DNA of 56,069 bases, taken from Isosphaeraceae bacterium (GTDB lineage Bacteria > Planctomycetota > Planctomycetia > Isosphaerales > Isosphaeraceae). Position numbers and translations under genes: made by a program. The stretch covers positions 1 through 56,069 of the forward strand of contig JARLIH010000483.1 in the NCBI GenBank assembly GCA_031291845.1. The letters run 5' to 3'. The notes below the pieces were generated by a model. That model was not told where the DNA came from. It worked only from the letters and a program-made list of their open reading frames with translations, and did not search any database. Positions 39,048-47,862 of this stretch are shown in pieces (positions within the stretch are counted from its first letter, which is position 1; every line of letters starts with the position of its first letter).

Positions 39048-40001
39048 CTAGAACCGCGCGAGAGCGAAGAGGATCCCGATCAGCAGTCCCCCGAAGTGCG
39101 CGGCGTTGGCGACCGGCAGCATTGGCAATGCCGCGCACAGAACCAGCCAGAAGAGCATGCTCCGCACGCTCCGGGGGTGGATGAACATCCCCTGCTCGGG
39201 TTGGTTGCGGCTCTTCATCCAGACGTAGCCAAAGAGTGCGTACACCACGCCCGACATGCCACCGAAGGGCATCGGAAACGCGTAGAAACTGAGCATGAAT
39301 GCGTACTGGATCATGTTCGACGCCACGGCCGACAGCAAGACCAGGATGAACAGGGTGCGCGAGCCGCGGGAGTATTCGATGACCGTGCCGAAGTAGAGCA
39401 GCGCCCACATGTTGAAGGCGAGGTGCAGGACGCCGAAGTGCAGGAAGATCGGGGTGACGAGCCGCCACAGCTCGCCCGACTCGACCTCGCGAAGGAGTTG
39501 CGAACGCGGGATCCCGCGATCGTCTTTCATCACTCGGGTAAGGAGCAGCTTGTCCCTGACCTCTTCGCCCCACCCGGGCCAGTTCTGGCCGATGAACACC
39601 AGGACGCAGAGCGCGATCAGCGTCACAGTGAGCGGGCGGCCGTTGTAATTGACGCCGTCCCAGCGCCCCTTCATGTCCCGGACGCGCTTGCGGTAATCGC
39701 GCTCCAGCCGCTCCGCCTCGCGCCGCGCGGCTTCCGCGGCCACGGGGGCATCGCGGAAGCGGGGGTTGGACGGATCTTTCTCGAACGCCGCGAATTCTTG
39801 GCGCGCCTGCGGAACGTGGTCCTCGTGGTAGACCCAGAGGGCCCACCGGTCCCCCTCGGGCTCGACGCGCGTGGTCATCCCGAGCCCTTCGAGGTGGTCG
39901 GACAGCAGGCGCGCGTCACCTTCGTTCGGAAGCGTTCCGAGATGGCGCAAGGGTGCGGTTCCCCGAAAGGAAAGCGGCCCGCCGGGCGTACTGAGCGCCA
40001 C
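39048..40001 (-). CDS. Rhomboid family intramembrane serine protease
   Basis: A 317-residue rhomboid. An N-terminal soluble domain (~1-120, with a charged helix rich in Arg and Glu) precedes six hydrophobic helices. The catalytic Ser lies in FGGMSGVVYALFGY, the His in NAAHFGGLLIG, and HLAFNMWALLYFG is the HxxxN oxyanion motif. The N-terminal domain resembles that of GlpG. It cleaves membrane proteins within the bilayer; substrates unknown. Start at 40001. Confidence 0.9.
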   Translation of the reverse strand: MALSTPGGPLSFRGTAPLRHLGTLPNEGDARLLSDHLEGLGMTTRVEPEGDRWALWVYHEDHVPQARQEFAAFEKDPSNPRFRDAPVAAEAARREAERLERDYRKRVRDMKGRWDGVNYNGRPLTVTLIALCVLVFIGQNWPGWGEEVRDKLLLTRVMKDDRGIPRSQLLREVESGELWRLVTPIFLHFGVLHLAFNMWALLYFGTVIEYSRGSRTLFILVLLSAVASNMIQYAFMLSFYAFPMPFGGMSGVVYALFGYVWMKSRNQPEQGMFIHPRSVRSMLFWLVLCAALPMLPVANAAHFGGLLIGILFALARF

Positions 40002-40064
40002 GAGGCGGGCCTATCAGGCTACCAGATCGCTCGAGGGGATGCACCCGGCAAGTGCACTCTTGTC

Positions 40065-40143
40065 GGGTGGGTCAGCCCGCCAAGGCGCCAACCCACCGCG
40101 CGCCCGGGACGGCGGGTCGGCGCCCTGGCGGGCTGACCCACCC
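40065..40143. repeat. GGGTGGGTCAGCCCGCC inverted repeat
   Basis: Arms of 25 bases (40065-40089 and 40119-40143, one mismatch) around a 29-base loop lie between the UGM-like gene and the rhomboid gene. The palindrome could form a large hairpin. I recall similar GTGGGTCAGCCCGCC units as dispersed elements in planctomycetes; a genome search would show this. Confidence 0.8.
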
Positions 40144-40178
40144 TGGGGGTTGGATTCCCTACCGCCGCAAACACTCAC

Positions 40179-41759
40179 TCACGCCGCGTTGACGCGCTGA
40201 GGCACCGTGCGCCCGACTTCTTGCTGCGCGGGCTCGGACCCTTCCTCGTGATACTCGGCGTCGGTATTCACGCGCCAGGTGTCAAACTTGCCCAGCCCAA
40301 GGATGTTCCGCGCGGCGAGCACGGCGGTCATCATCGAGTGGTCCTGGTTGTTGTACTTGTGCATGCCGTTGCGCCCGGCGAGCTCGAGGTTGGGCAGTTT
40401 CTTGAGCCAGTCGCGGATGACGGCCAGGTGGTCCTGGTAGACGTCGTCGTAGACCGGGTACGCCTTCGGCATCCGGACGACGCAGCCGTCGATGATCTCC
40501 GAGGCCTTCACCAGCCCGATCGCGTCGATTTCCTTGCGCCCGAGGGCCACGAGGTCGGCGTCGGACATCGTCCAGAGGTCGTCCCCCTCGAAGCAGAAGT
40601 ACTCCAGCCCGAGGCTGCTCTTGCTCTGGTCGGGGACGAGCTCGGGGGACCAGTTCTTGAAGTTCTGAACGCGGCCGAGCCGGACGTCGGGCTCGTGGAT
40701 ATAGATCCACGTGTCGGGGAACGTCTCAGGGCGGTCGACGATCAGCACAACCGTGAGGAAGTCACGGTACTTGAGCGACTCGGCCGCTTCGACCACCGCG
40801 CGGGGGGGCTGCGGGCTCATCGCGCGGATCAGCTCGCGGATCGGCAGGGTCGACAAGAAGTTCTCGCCGTGATAGCGGGTCAGGCGGCCGTTCGAATCGC
40901 GGGCGACGAACGAAGTCACCGCGGAGCCGTCGTGCTCGACCTTGACGACGCGCTTGTCGTGATGAACCGCGCCGCCGCGCTGGCGGACCAGCTCGCGTGC
41001 GGCCTCCCACATCTGCCCGGGGCCGAGCCGAGGGTACTGGAAGCTGTCGATCAGGGTCTTGATGACCTCGCCCTTCTTTTTCCCGAGCTGGCCGAAGAGG
41101 GCGTTCCAGACCGCGCCGACCAGGCTGAGACCCTTGATGCGCTGGGCCGCCCAGTCGGCCGAGATCTCGTTCGTCGGCATCCCCCACACCTTCTCGGTGT
41201 AGGTCTTGAAGAAGATCTCGAAGAGCATGCGGCCGAAGCGGTTAACGACCCAGTCCTCGAAGCTCTTCTCGGGCTTGATCGGGAAGGCACGGGCCTTGAA
41301 ATAGCTCGCGACGATCAGCGACGCCCGGATCGGACCGAGCCCCAAGAGCGCGTTCGCGGGCTTGAGGGGGTAATGGAAGAACTTACGGTTGTAATAAATG
41401 CGGCTCATTCGCGAGCGCGTGATGAACTGGTCGCCCAGGATCTCCTGCCAGATCCGGTTGACCTCCTCGCTCTTGGAGAAGAACCGGTGGCCGCCGATGT
41501 CGAAGCGGTATCCCTTGTACTGGTCGGTCCGGCTGATGCCGCCAACCATCGTGGGGTCGGATTCGAGCACGACGCAGCCGTGGCCGTGCTTCGTGAGTTC
41601 GTAGGCGGCCGTCAATCCGGCCGGGCCGCCGCCGGCGATCACGGTCGAGTGCGCGGCGACGACGGCGACGGCGTCGGGGTCGTCGACCTTTGTCCAGCGG
41701 TGCGGCGGCAGTCCGGTTCCGGTACGAACCGTGTCCGGCCTCGGCGAATCCATGCCCAT
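40179..41759 (-). CDS. FAD-dependent UDP-galactopyranose mutase-like protein
   Basis: A 526-residue flavoprotein. The dinucleotide motif is VIAGGGPAGLTAAYELTKHG, followed by VGGISRTDQYKGYRFDIGGHRFF. The EKVWGMPTNEISADWAAQRI segment is characteristic of this UGM/protoporphyrinogen-oxidase-like group. It may act on nucleotide sugars or in cell-surface glycan synthesis, which suits the glycosyltransferase neighbours, but the substrate is not determined by sequence. Start at 41759 or 41753. Confidence 0.75.
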   Translation of the reverse strand: MGMDSPRPDTVRTGTGLPPHRWTKVDDPDAVAVVAAHSTVIAGGGPAGLTAAYELTKHGHGCVVLESDPTMVGGISRTDQYKGYRFDIGGHRFFSKSEEVNRIWQEILGDQFITRSRMSRIYYNRKFFHYPLKPANALLGLGPIRASLIVASYFKARAFPIKPEKSFEDWVVNRFGRMLFEIFFKTYTEKVWGMPTNEISADWAAQRIKGLSLVGAVWNALFGQLGKKKGEVIKTLIDSFQYPRLGPGQMWEAARELVRQRGGAVHHDKRVVKVEHDGSAVTSFVARDSNGRLTRYHGENFLSTLPIRELIRAMSPQPPRAVVEAAESLKYRDFLTVVLIVDRPETFPDTWIYIHEPDVRLGRVQNFKNWSPELVPDQSKSSLGLEYFCFEGDDLWTMSDADLVALGRKEIDAIGLVKASEIIDGCVVRMPKAYPVYDDVYQDHLAVIRDWLKKLPNLELAGRNGMHKYNNQDHSMMTAVLAARNILGLGKFDTWRVNTDAEYHEEGSEPAQQEVGRTVPQRVNAA

Positions 41760-41920
41760 CCGGGCCTCCCATCCTTTGGAGGTTGATGCACAAACGCCGG
41801 CTGCACGTCCCTGGTGAAGTGTCTCTGCTCGCGATTATTTTCGACTGCCAACCCGCCGGAGTTTTGGCATAATTCGCCCGAACGGTCAAGGTCGGCGACC
41901 GCGACCGGCGCACCGGCGGC

Positions 41921-42328
41921 TCATTGACCGAGCAATTCGAGCGTCCGCTTGACGAAAGCCGAAGCAGCCGTAAGCGTTTCGTCGGGCGGCATCTTCAGGC
42001 CCTGGGCCCGCTCGAAGGCGTGCAGGTGGGCGACGTCGAGTTGGCCCGTTCGCACGTAAAGATTTTCGCAGGCGAGCATTAAACAGCGCAGGCCTGCCTC
42101 GCGGTAGCCCTTGTTGTAAACCAAGGCGCGCAGGCAGCAGAACATGGCCTCGTAAGCCAGGAAATTTGCGTCGGCTGGGTCACCCTGACCCGAGGTCTGG
42201 ATGTTCCACGCGGCCTCGAGCCGATCGCCCGCCTTGGCCAGCAGGCTTCCGATCAAGCTCGGCGCGTCCTTGTCCTCGAAGAGGTAGGGGCTCTCCAGGC
42301 ACTTTTGCAGCGTGTTGATGATCGCCAT
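41921..42328 (-). CDS. HEPN-like hypothetical protein
   Basis: A 135-residue helical protein. The segment AYEAMFCCLRALVYNKGYREAGLRCL resembles HEPN-type domains of the SAV_6107 kind, and it lacks the RxxxxH nuclease motif. Function unknown. It starts 25 bases after the nuoN stop in the same direction and may be co-transcribed with the complex I genes. Confidence 0.6.
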   Translation of the reverse strand: MAIINTLQKCLESPYLFEDKDAPSLIGSLLAKAGDRLEAAWNIQTSGQGDPADANFLAYEAMFCCLRALVYNKGYREAGLRCLMLACENLYVRTGQLDVAHLHAFERAQGLKMPPDETLTAASAFVKRTLELLGQ

Positions 42329-42352
42329 CGCCGGAAGGTCTCTCGTTTCGGA

Positions 42353-44344
42353 TCAGGACTTCGGCGCGGAGGCGGGCTTCGCCTCGTCCGTTTTCTTGGT
42401 CGTATCCGGCGGCGCGTCCGCCTTCTTCGGGGGAACCTCAGGGGCGGGCGCGCCTTTCTCGGCGGGTCCCCCCTTCTTCGCCGCCGCGCCCTTGCGCGCG
42501 CCTTTACGCGCCCCCTTCGGCGCACCCGGCATCGTCCCAGGACCCATCCCAGGCATCATCATCTTTGGTGGCGCGCCCGGCCCCCCCTTCGGCACGTCCA
42601 CCGCGAGCGACGGCGCGGTTGCGGGCGCTGCGATAGGCAACGCGGCAGGCACGGGCGTGGGATTGTATACGGATTGGTCCTTGACCGCCCGCTCGATCCC
42701 CTTGTCGGGCGACACGAGAGCACTGACCTCGAGCATCGGCACCGCCGCAGCCTTCATCCCCTCGATCAAAGGCGCGGGGAAGAGACCGAACACCACGACC
42801 ACGAAGGTCCCGATCACGATCGGCAACGAGATCGCCGACGACGGCTGGCCCAGCGCTCCCCCCTCAGGATGACGAAGGAACATCGCCTTCAGCACGCGCA
42901 CGTAATAAAACGCCGAGATCACACTGTTCAAAAGGCCAAGCGCCACGAGCCAGAGCAGCGTCAACCGCCCCGGCACGTCTTTACCCTCGTTGAGAGCTTC
43001 CATAAACATGTAAAGCTTGCCAAAGAACCCGGCGAGCGGCGGCATGCCGATGAGCGACAGCATCAGGAGCAGGATACAGGTCGCCAGGGCGGGGTTCTGG
43101 AACCCGAGGCCGTTCAGGTCGCTGATGTTGTCCGTCTTCTTGTCACGGGCCAGCCAGGCCGCGACGGCGAACGCGCCGAGGTTACTGAAGCCGTAGACCA
43201 CCAGGTAGTAGAGCACCGACCCGGCCGATTCCGCGTGCCGGACCGACACGCCGGCCGCGACGACGCCGACGAGCATGTAGCCGGCGTGCGCGATCGAGGA
43301 GTATGCCAGCATTCGCTTCAAGTTCCGCTGCGCGAGCGCGGCGAGGTTGCCGAACGTCATCGACGCCGCCGACAGCGCGGCCACGACGCCGATCCAGCCG
43401 GGCGTCGAGGCGTTCCCCGCCTGGCTCGACCAGGGGCCGAGCGCAAAGAGGAGCACCTTCATCAGGGCCACGAAGCTGGCGACCTTCGAGCCGGTGGCGA
43501 CCCAGGCCGTGACCGGGGCCGGAGCCCCTTCGTACGCATCGGGGGCCCACTGGTGAAAGGGCACCGCCGCGACCTTGAAGCCGAAGCCGACGAGCATGAG
43601 CAAGAGCGCGGTCGCGCCGACCACGTTCCCCCCCAGACCGATCGCGTGCGAACCGATCTGCGGCGTCAGCGCCAGGTGGATCGCGTAAAACGTGGTCGTG
43701 CCCGTCAGTCCGTAGAGCAGGCTCAGGCCGAAAAGGAACAGCGCTGAGGACACCGAGCCGTACACGAAATACTTCAGCCCCCCTTCCGCCGAACGTCTCC
43801 TGTCTTTCTCGATCGCCGTGCAGAGGTAAAGGCAGATCGTCATCATCTCCAAGGTCAGGAAGAGCGTCAGCAGCTCGTCGGCCGCCGCCAGCAGCATCAT
43901 CCCGACAGTCGACCAGAACAAAAGCCCGAAGTACTCGCCCCAATTGTCCGTGAACGTCCAGGCCGTCGACATCCGCACGACGAGGGCCAGCATGAGGATG
44001 AACACGACGTTCAAGGTCTCGGTCAGCAAATCGCCGGCGATCGTGCCGAAGAAGAGTACCGGGTCAGGGTGAATCTGGGGGTCGATTCGGACGAAGTTGA
44101 GCGTTTCCTGAAGGCCATAGACGTTGAACCGCACGATGAAGGGAACCAAAGCAACCGCCAGCGCGAGAACCGTCCCCACCATCGCGAGTCGCGCCGTGGT
44201 CTGCTGGCGCTCGGCGCTCGGGCGCTTGCGGAGCCAGCCGACGTCGACCATCAGGACGAGCATGCCCCACGCTGCCAGCGTGATCTCGGGGGCGAGCACG
44301 AAGAAGTTGCGGAAGTCGAGCGTCAAGGCGGCGGTCGGAGACAT
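42353..44344 (-). CDS. nuoN: NADH-quinone oxidoreductase subunit N
   Basis: A 663-residue antiporter-like membrane subunit of complex I with ~14 helices. The core has GYMLVGVVAAG, LNGLGFQNPALATCILLLMLSLIGMPPLAGFFGK and FHQWAPDAYEGAPAPVTAW, all typical of NuoN. A C-terminal tail of ~120 residues rich in Pro, Ala and Lys (GAPKGARKGARKG and similar) extends past the usual ~480-500-residue length. nuoK precedes it directly, so nuoL and nuoM are missing from the expected place. Confidence 0.92.
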   Translation of the reverse strand: MSPTAALTLDFRNFFVLAPEITLAAWGMLVLMVDVGWLRKRPSAERQQTTARLAMVGTVLALAVALVPFIVRFNVYGLQETLNFVRIDPQIHPDPVLFFGTIAGDLLTETLNVVFILMLALVVRMSTAWTFTDNWGEYFGLLFWSTVGMMLLAAADELLTLFLTLEMMTICLYLCTAIEKDRRRSAEGGLKYFVYGSVSSALFLFGLSLLYGLTGTTTFYAIHLALTPQIGSHAIGLGGNVVGATALLLMLVGFGFKVAAVPFHQWAPDAYEGAPAPVTAWVATGSKVASFVALMKVLLFALGPWSSQAGNASTPGWIGVVAALSAASMTFGNLAALAQRNLKRMLAYSSIAHAGYMLVGVVAAGVSVRHAESAGSVLYYLVVYGFSNLGAFAVAAWLARDKKTDNISDLNGLGFQNPALATCILLLMLSLIGMPPLAGFFGKLYMFMEALNEGKDVPGRLTLLWLVALGLLNSVISAFYYVRVLKAMFLRHPEGGALGQPSSAISLPIVIGTFVVVVFGLFPAPLIEGMKAAAVPMLEVSALVSPDKGIERAVKDQSVYNPTPVPAALPIAAPATAPSLAVDVPKGGPGAPPKMMMPGMGPGTMPGAPKGARKGARKGAAAKKGGPAEKGAPAPEVPPKKADAPPDTTKKTDEAKPASAPKS

Positions 44345-44413
44345 CGGCTTGGGGCCCTTGAGCGGGAAATCGGTCGAGGGTTCACCCGGCTCGGCCGGGG
44401 CCGGTCGGTGAGC

Positions 44414-44743
44414 TTACCCCGAGAGGCTGTCGTAGCGATCCACGTCGGCGGCGTGCCAGCGGCGGTAGCAGAGCAAGACCAGGCCGATCCCCACCGCCAC
44501 TTCCGCCGCGGCGACCGTGATGACGAAGATCGCCATCATCACGCCGGTCAGCGGGCCCTCCGTCGCCGGCGGCTCGCCGTAGCGCCAGAAGGCGATGAAG
44601 TTGATGTTCGCGGCGTTGAGCATGATCTCGATCGCCATCAGCACCGCGATCGCGTTGCGCCGGACCAGCACGCCGATCAGGCCGATCGAGAACGAGGCGG
44701 CGGCGAAGTAGAGGAACCAGCTCAAAGGGATGTCTGTGCTCAC
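44414..44743 (-). CDS. nuoK: NADH-quinone oxidoreductase subunit K
   Basis: A 109-residue membrane subunit of complex I with three helices. AIAVLMAIEIMLNAANINFIAF contains the conserved membrane Glu of helix 2, and VITVAAAEVAVGIGLVLLCYR holds the second Glu. It takes part in proton pumping. It lies between nuoJ and nuoN. Confidence 0.94.
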   Translation of the reverse strand: MSTDIPLSWFLYFAAASFSIGLIGVLVRRNAIAVLMAIEIMLNAANINFIAFWRYGEPPATEGPLTGVMMAIFVITVAAAEVAVGIGLVLLCYRRWHAADVDRYDSLSG

Positions 44744-44821
44744 GGCGCGATCACCTCATTATGGCTGCGGCGGACACAATCGAACCCATCCCGAGTCTGC
44801 GGCGCGGCCCCTGACTCTTCC

Positions 44822-45544
44822 TCAGCCGGCGGACGTGGAAACAGGCTCGGCGCCCGCAACTTGTCCATTCCCCGGCGCGGGATGGCCGTCTCCATTTCCG
44901 CGCACGACCCACGCGGCATGACTGCCCCGACGGGGCGACTCGGCGTCGTCCCCCTCGCGGTACGCGACGACGACCGCGCCGACGAGGGCCGCCGTCAGCA
45001 GCAGGCCGGCCACCTCGAACGGCACCACAAACCGCGTTAAAAGCTCGCGGCCGACCGTCCGCCCCATGTCGTTGACCGCGGCCGCTCGCGCGGGAACGGG
45101 CTCCCCCGGCTCCACTTTCGGCACCGGCGGCCGCGATTCGGCGGCACGCCAGGGAGACCGTCCCTTGAGGCCAACCTGGTCATTGATCCCAAAGGCCAGC
45201 ACCAGGAACAGCCCCAGGCCCGCAATCAGCGCAGGCAGCGCCCAGGCACCGCGCGCGATCGTGGTCGTTTCGTCCCCTTGCACGTGCCGCGTGAGCATGA
45301 TCCCGAACATCATCAGGATCGCGACCGCGCCGATATAGACCAGGACCTGCACGGCCGCCAGGAACTCGGCCTCCAACAGCACGAACTGGCAGGCGACAAT
45401 GAAGAAGAATGCCACCAGGTAAAGCGCGGCGTGCACGAGGTTGCGTGCCAGCACCGTTCCGAGGGCGGCGAGCAGTCCGAGCACCGAGATGATCACAAAC
45501 AGGGTCGTCACGAGGTCCGACTCCGAACCGTAGGTGTCTGTCAA
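44822..45544 (-). CDS. nuoJ: NADH-quinone oxidoreductase subunit J
   Basis: A 240-residue membrane subunit of complex I. Five helices are visible, with NLVHAALYLVAFFFIVACQFVLLEAEFLAAVQVLVYIGAVAIL split across helices 2 and 3, which is the NuoJ signature region. The C-terminal ~50 residues are a polar extension (REGDDAESPRRG onward) beyond the last helix. It follows nuoH by 56 bases. Confidence 0.93.
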   Translation of the reverse strand: MTDTYGSESDLVTTLFVIISVLGLLAALGTVLARNLVHAALYLVAFFFIVACQFVLLEAEFLAAVQVLVYIGAVAILMMFGIMLTRHVQGDETTTIARGAWALPALIAGLGLFLVLAFGINDQVGLKGRSPWRAAESRPPVPKVEPGEPVPARAAAVNDMGRTVGRELLTRFVVPFEVAGLLLTAALVGAVVVAYREGDDAESPRRGSHAAWVVRGNGDGHPAPGNGQVAGAEPVSTSAG

Positions 45545-45600
45545 GTTGCCGGCGAACCTGTTTCACCAACCGCGCGAGGCCCTTTGCCGGGCCGGCATTC

Positions 45601-46890
45601 TCAACGCGCCGCGGCCACCGCGGGCTTGGCCGCTTCTCCCCTGTCGCTCAACCGGTTGACCCAAACCACGAGCCCGATCAGGAGCAGGGCCAGCGGCCCG
45701 GTCACGAGCCAGCCGACCAGCCAGTTCACTTCCCAGCCTCCCAGACGGAACACGCGGCCCGGACGCAGCACCAACTCGTACCAGATGGCGGCGATCATCA
45801 CGTTGGCGATGCTGATCGGTACCAGGTGCTTCCACGCGTAGTTCATCAGCCGGTCGACCCGCATGCGAGGCAGCGTGGCGCGGATCCAGAACATGACGAA
45901 GACGAAGAACGTCACCTTCGCGAAGAAAACGCCCACCATCACCAGGTTCACGAGCACGAACGTGCCGAAGCCTTCTTTGCCCAGGACCGGCAGGTACGAC
46001 GAATGGATCAGCCCGAGCATCCCGGCCGGGAAGTCGCTCCAGGGGACGAGGGTCCCGCCACCGAAGTAAAGCACCGTCGCGATGCAGCAGACGCCGAACA
46101 CGCTCAAATACTCGGCCAGGAAGAACAGGCCGAACCGCATCCCCGAGTACTCGGTATGGAACCCGGCGATGATCTCCGACTCCGCCTCCGGCAGGTCGAA
46201 CGGCGCACGGTTCACCTCGGCGATGCTCGCGATCAAGAGCGTCAGGAACCCGACCAACCCCGGCGGCGAGAAGATAAACCAGCCGTGCTCCATCTGCTTG
46301 TCGAAGATCGTGTTCAGGCTTAGGCTGCCGGCCCAAAGCACGACCGGGATCGTTGCCAGGACCTGCGGCACCTCGTACGACACGAGCTGCGCGACCGACC
46401 GCATCGCCCCCAGCAGCGAATACTTATTGCGGCTCGACCACCCCGCCAGGAAGATCCCCATCGGCGAGAGGCTCGACACCGCCACAAGGTAGATCAAACC
46501 CGACGGCAAATTCACCGGCGCCAGCCCAATCCCAAACGGGACCACCGCGAGCACCAGGAAGGCCGAGACCAGGATCAACACCGGCGCGAGGATGTGGACC
46601 CACTTGTCCGCCGTCCTCGGCACGATGTTCTCCTTGATCAGCAGCTTAAGCCCGTCGGCGATCGGCTGGAGCAGCCCCAAGGGCCCCACGCGGTTCGGGC
46701 CGATCCGGTCCTGGAACCGCGCGGCGACCTTGCGCTCGGCCCACACCATGTACGCCACGATTCCCGGGAAGAGCCCGAAGAACCCGAGCGCCAGCCAGAG
46801 CACCCAACGGACCACGGTGTTCCAGCTCAGCTCGATCTGCTGTTGCTGGGCCCAAACGAGCGCCCCGGCCCAGTCAATCGCGACGTTCAC
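45601..46890 (-). CDS. nuoH: NADH-quinone oxidoreductase subunit H
   Basis: A 429-residue membrane subunit that links the peripheral arm of complex I to the membrane arm and forms part of the quinone site. Features are ERKVAARFQDRIGPNRVGP, DGLKLLIKENIVP, EVNRAPFDLPEAESE and a family-typical GMRFGLFFLAEY. About eight to nine helices are present, with a short polar tail. It lies between nuoA and nuoJ. Confidence 0.95.
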   Translation of the reverse strand: MNVAIDWAGALVWAQQQQIELSWNTVVRWVLWLALGFFGLFPGIVAYMVWAERKVAARFQDRIGPNRVGPLGLLQPIADGLKLLIKENIVPRTADKWVHILAPVLILVSAFLVLAVVPFGIGLAPVNLPSGLIYLVAVSSLSPMGIFLAGWSSRNKYSLLGAMRSVAQLVSYEVPQVLATIPVVLWAGSLSLNTIFDKQMEHGWFIFSPPGLVGFLTLLIASIAEVNRAPFDLPEAESEIIAGFHTEYSGMRFGLFFLAEYLSVFGVCCIATVLYFGGGTLVPWSDFPAGMLGLIHSSYLPVLGKEGFGTFVLVNLVMVGVFFAKVTFFVFVMFWIRATLPRMRVDRLMNYAWKHLVPISIANVMIAAIWYELVLRPGRVFRLGGWEVNWLVGWLVTGPLALLLIGLVVWVNRLSDRGEAAKPAVAAAR

Positions 46891-46942
46891 CGTTGCCGTC
46901 CCCCCCGTCAGAACCCCGCCCTCTCGCCGCCCGATACGCCGC

Positions 46943-47302
46943 TCACGTCCACTTCAGCACGCCCTTCGCCCAGGCGTACGTCAAGCCGACGAACAGGATG
47001 ACCAGGAAGACGATCATTTCGATCAGCGCGAATGCCCCTAACCCCCCGTAGCTCACCGCCCACGGGTACAGGAACACCGTCTCGATGTCGAACACAACAA
47101 ACATAATTGCGTAAATGTAATACTGAATCCGAAACCGGACCCACGTCTCGCCGAGGGTGATGACGCCGCACTCGTAGGTCTCGTACTTCGATCGCGAGCG
47201 TTTGCGCGGGGCGATCAGCCACACGATGAACAGCGGCGCCAGGGCAAAGCCGACCGCGCCCAGCAGGAGCAAACCGATGAAGACAAAGTTGTAGAGAACC
47301 AT
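46943..47302 (-). CDS. nuoA: NADH-quinone oxidoreductase subunit A
   Basis: A 119-residue complex I membrane subunit with three helices. YETYECGVITLGETWVRF and YIYAIMFVVFDIETVFLYPWA are the family signatures, with the conserved Cys loop and the D-E pair. It is the first of a run nuoA-H-J-K-N. The subunits usually next to it (nuoBCD, nuoI) lie 2 kb upstream beyond three other genes. Confidence 0.95.
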   Translation of the reverse strand: MVLYNFVFIGLLLLGAVGFALAPLFIVWLIAPRKRSRSKYETYECGVITLGETWVRFRIQYYIYAIMFVVFDIETVFLYPWAVSYGGLGAFALIEMIVFLVILFVGLTYAWAKGVLKWT

Positions 47303-47332
47303 GAGGCTGCGATCCCGGACAGGTTCGTGGCG

Positions 47333-47599
47333 TCAGGACGCGGAGACGGTCACCACCTCGGTATCATCGTCGAGTGCCACGACGGTGACCTCGCCGTCGT
47401 CGCGCCGGAGGCGGATCGTGGGCTGATGGCAGTACGAGGCTTTGCCCCCCATTTCCATCCCGCCGACCGGCCGGAACCCTTCGAGCTCGACCACGCCCTC
47501 GACGCGCGTGATCCAGGCCTTATCACCAACCCGGACTTTTTGGGTCACGCGCAAGCGAGTTCCAGGTGTATACGTCGGTGGTGGCGGTGTCGGAATCAT
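47333..47599 (-). CDS. Hypothetical beta-rich protein
   Basis: An 88-residue protein (MIPTPPPPTYTPGTRLRV) of unknown function with alternating hydrophobic residues suggesting a small beta barrel (LRVTQKVRVGDKAWITRVEG, TVVALDDDTEVVTV). The start at 47599 has GGAAGA upstream; the open frame extends to 47755 but that part looks non-coding. It lies 30 bases before nuoA in the same direction. Confidence 0.6.
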   Translation of the reverse strand: MIPTPPPPTYTPGTRLRVTQKVRVGDKAWITRVEGVVELEGFRPVGGMEMGGKASYCHQPTIRLRRDDGEVTVVALDDDTEVVTVSAS

Positions 47600-47769
47600 G
47601 GGATCTTCCAGCGCTACGAGCGCCAAGGGGCACTCGGCCGAATTCGGGCCCGTGCGGTCGTTCCGCACATCGGGGAGGGCTGTGCTGAACGGCCCGCGCC
47701 TGTCAAGTGTCGTACACGGAGCGGACATCTTAGGCCCTCCGCGCGCACACGGCAAGGGGCTACCGATAC

Positions 47770-47799
47770 TTGGTTTCGGGTGCCCAATCGAGCTACAAT
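47770..47799 (+). promoter_or_regulatory. Candidate promoter of the DUF1559 gene
   Basis: TTGGTT (47770-47775), an 18-base spacer and TACAAT (47794-47799) lie 63 bases before the DUF1559 start at 47863. Confidence 0.4.
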
Positions 47800-47862
47800 A
47801 CGACAGTTGTCACAGAGCGAAGTCGAGGACCGGTCACCAGGCGATGAGGGTAGGGTGCTTGC

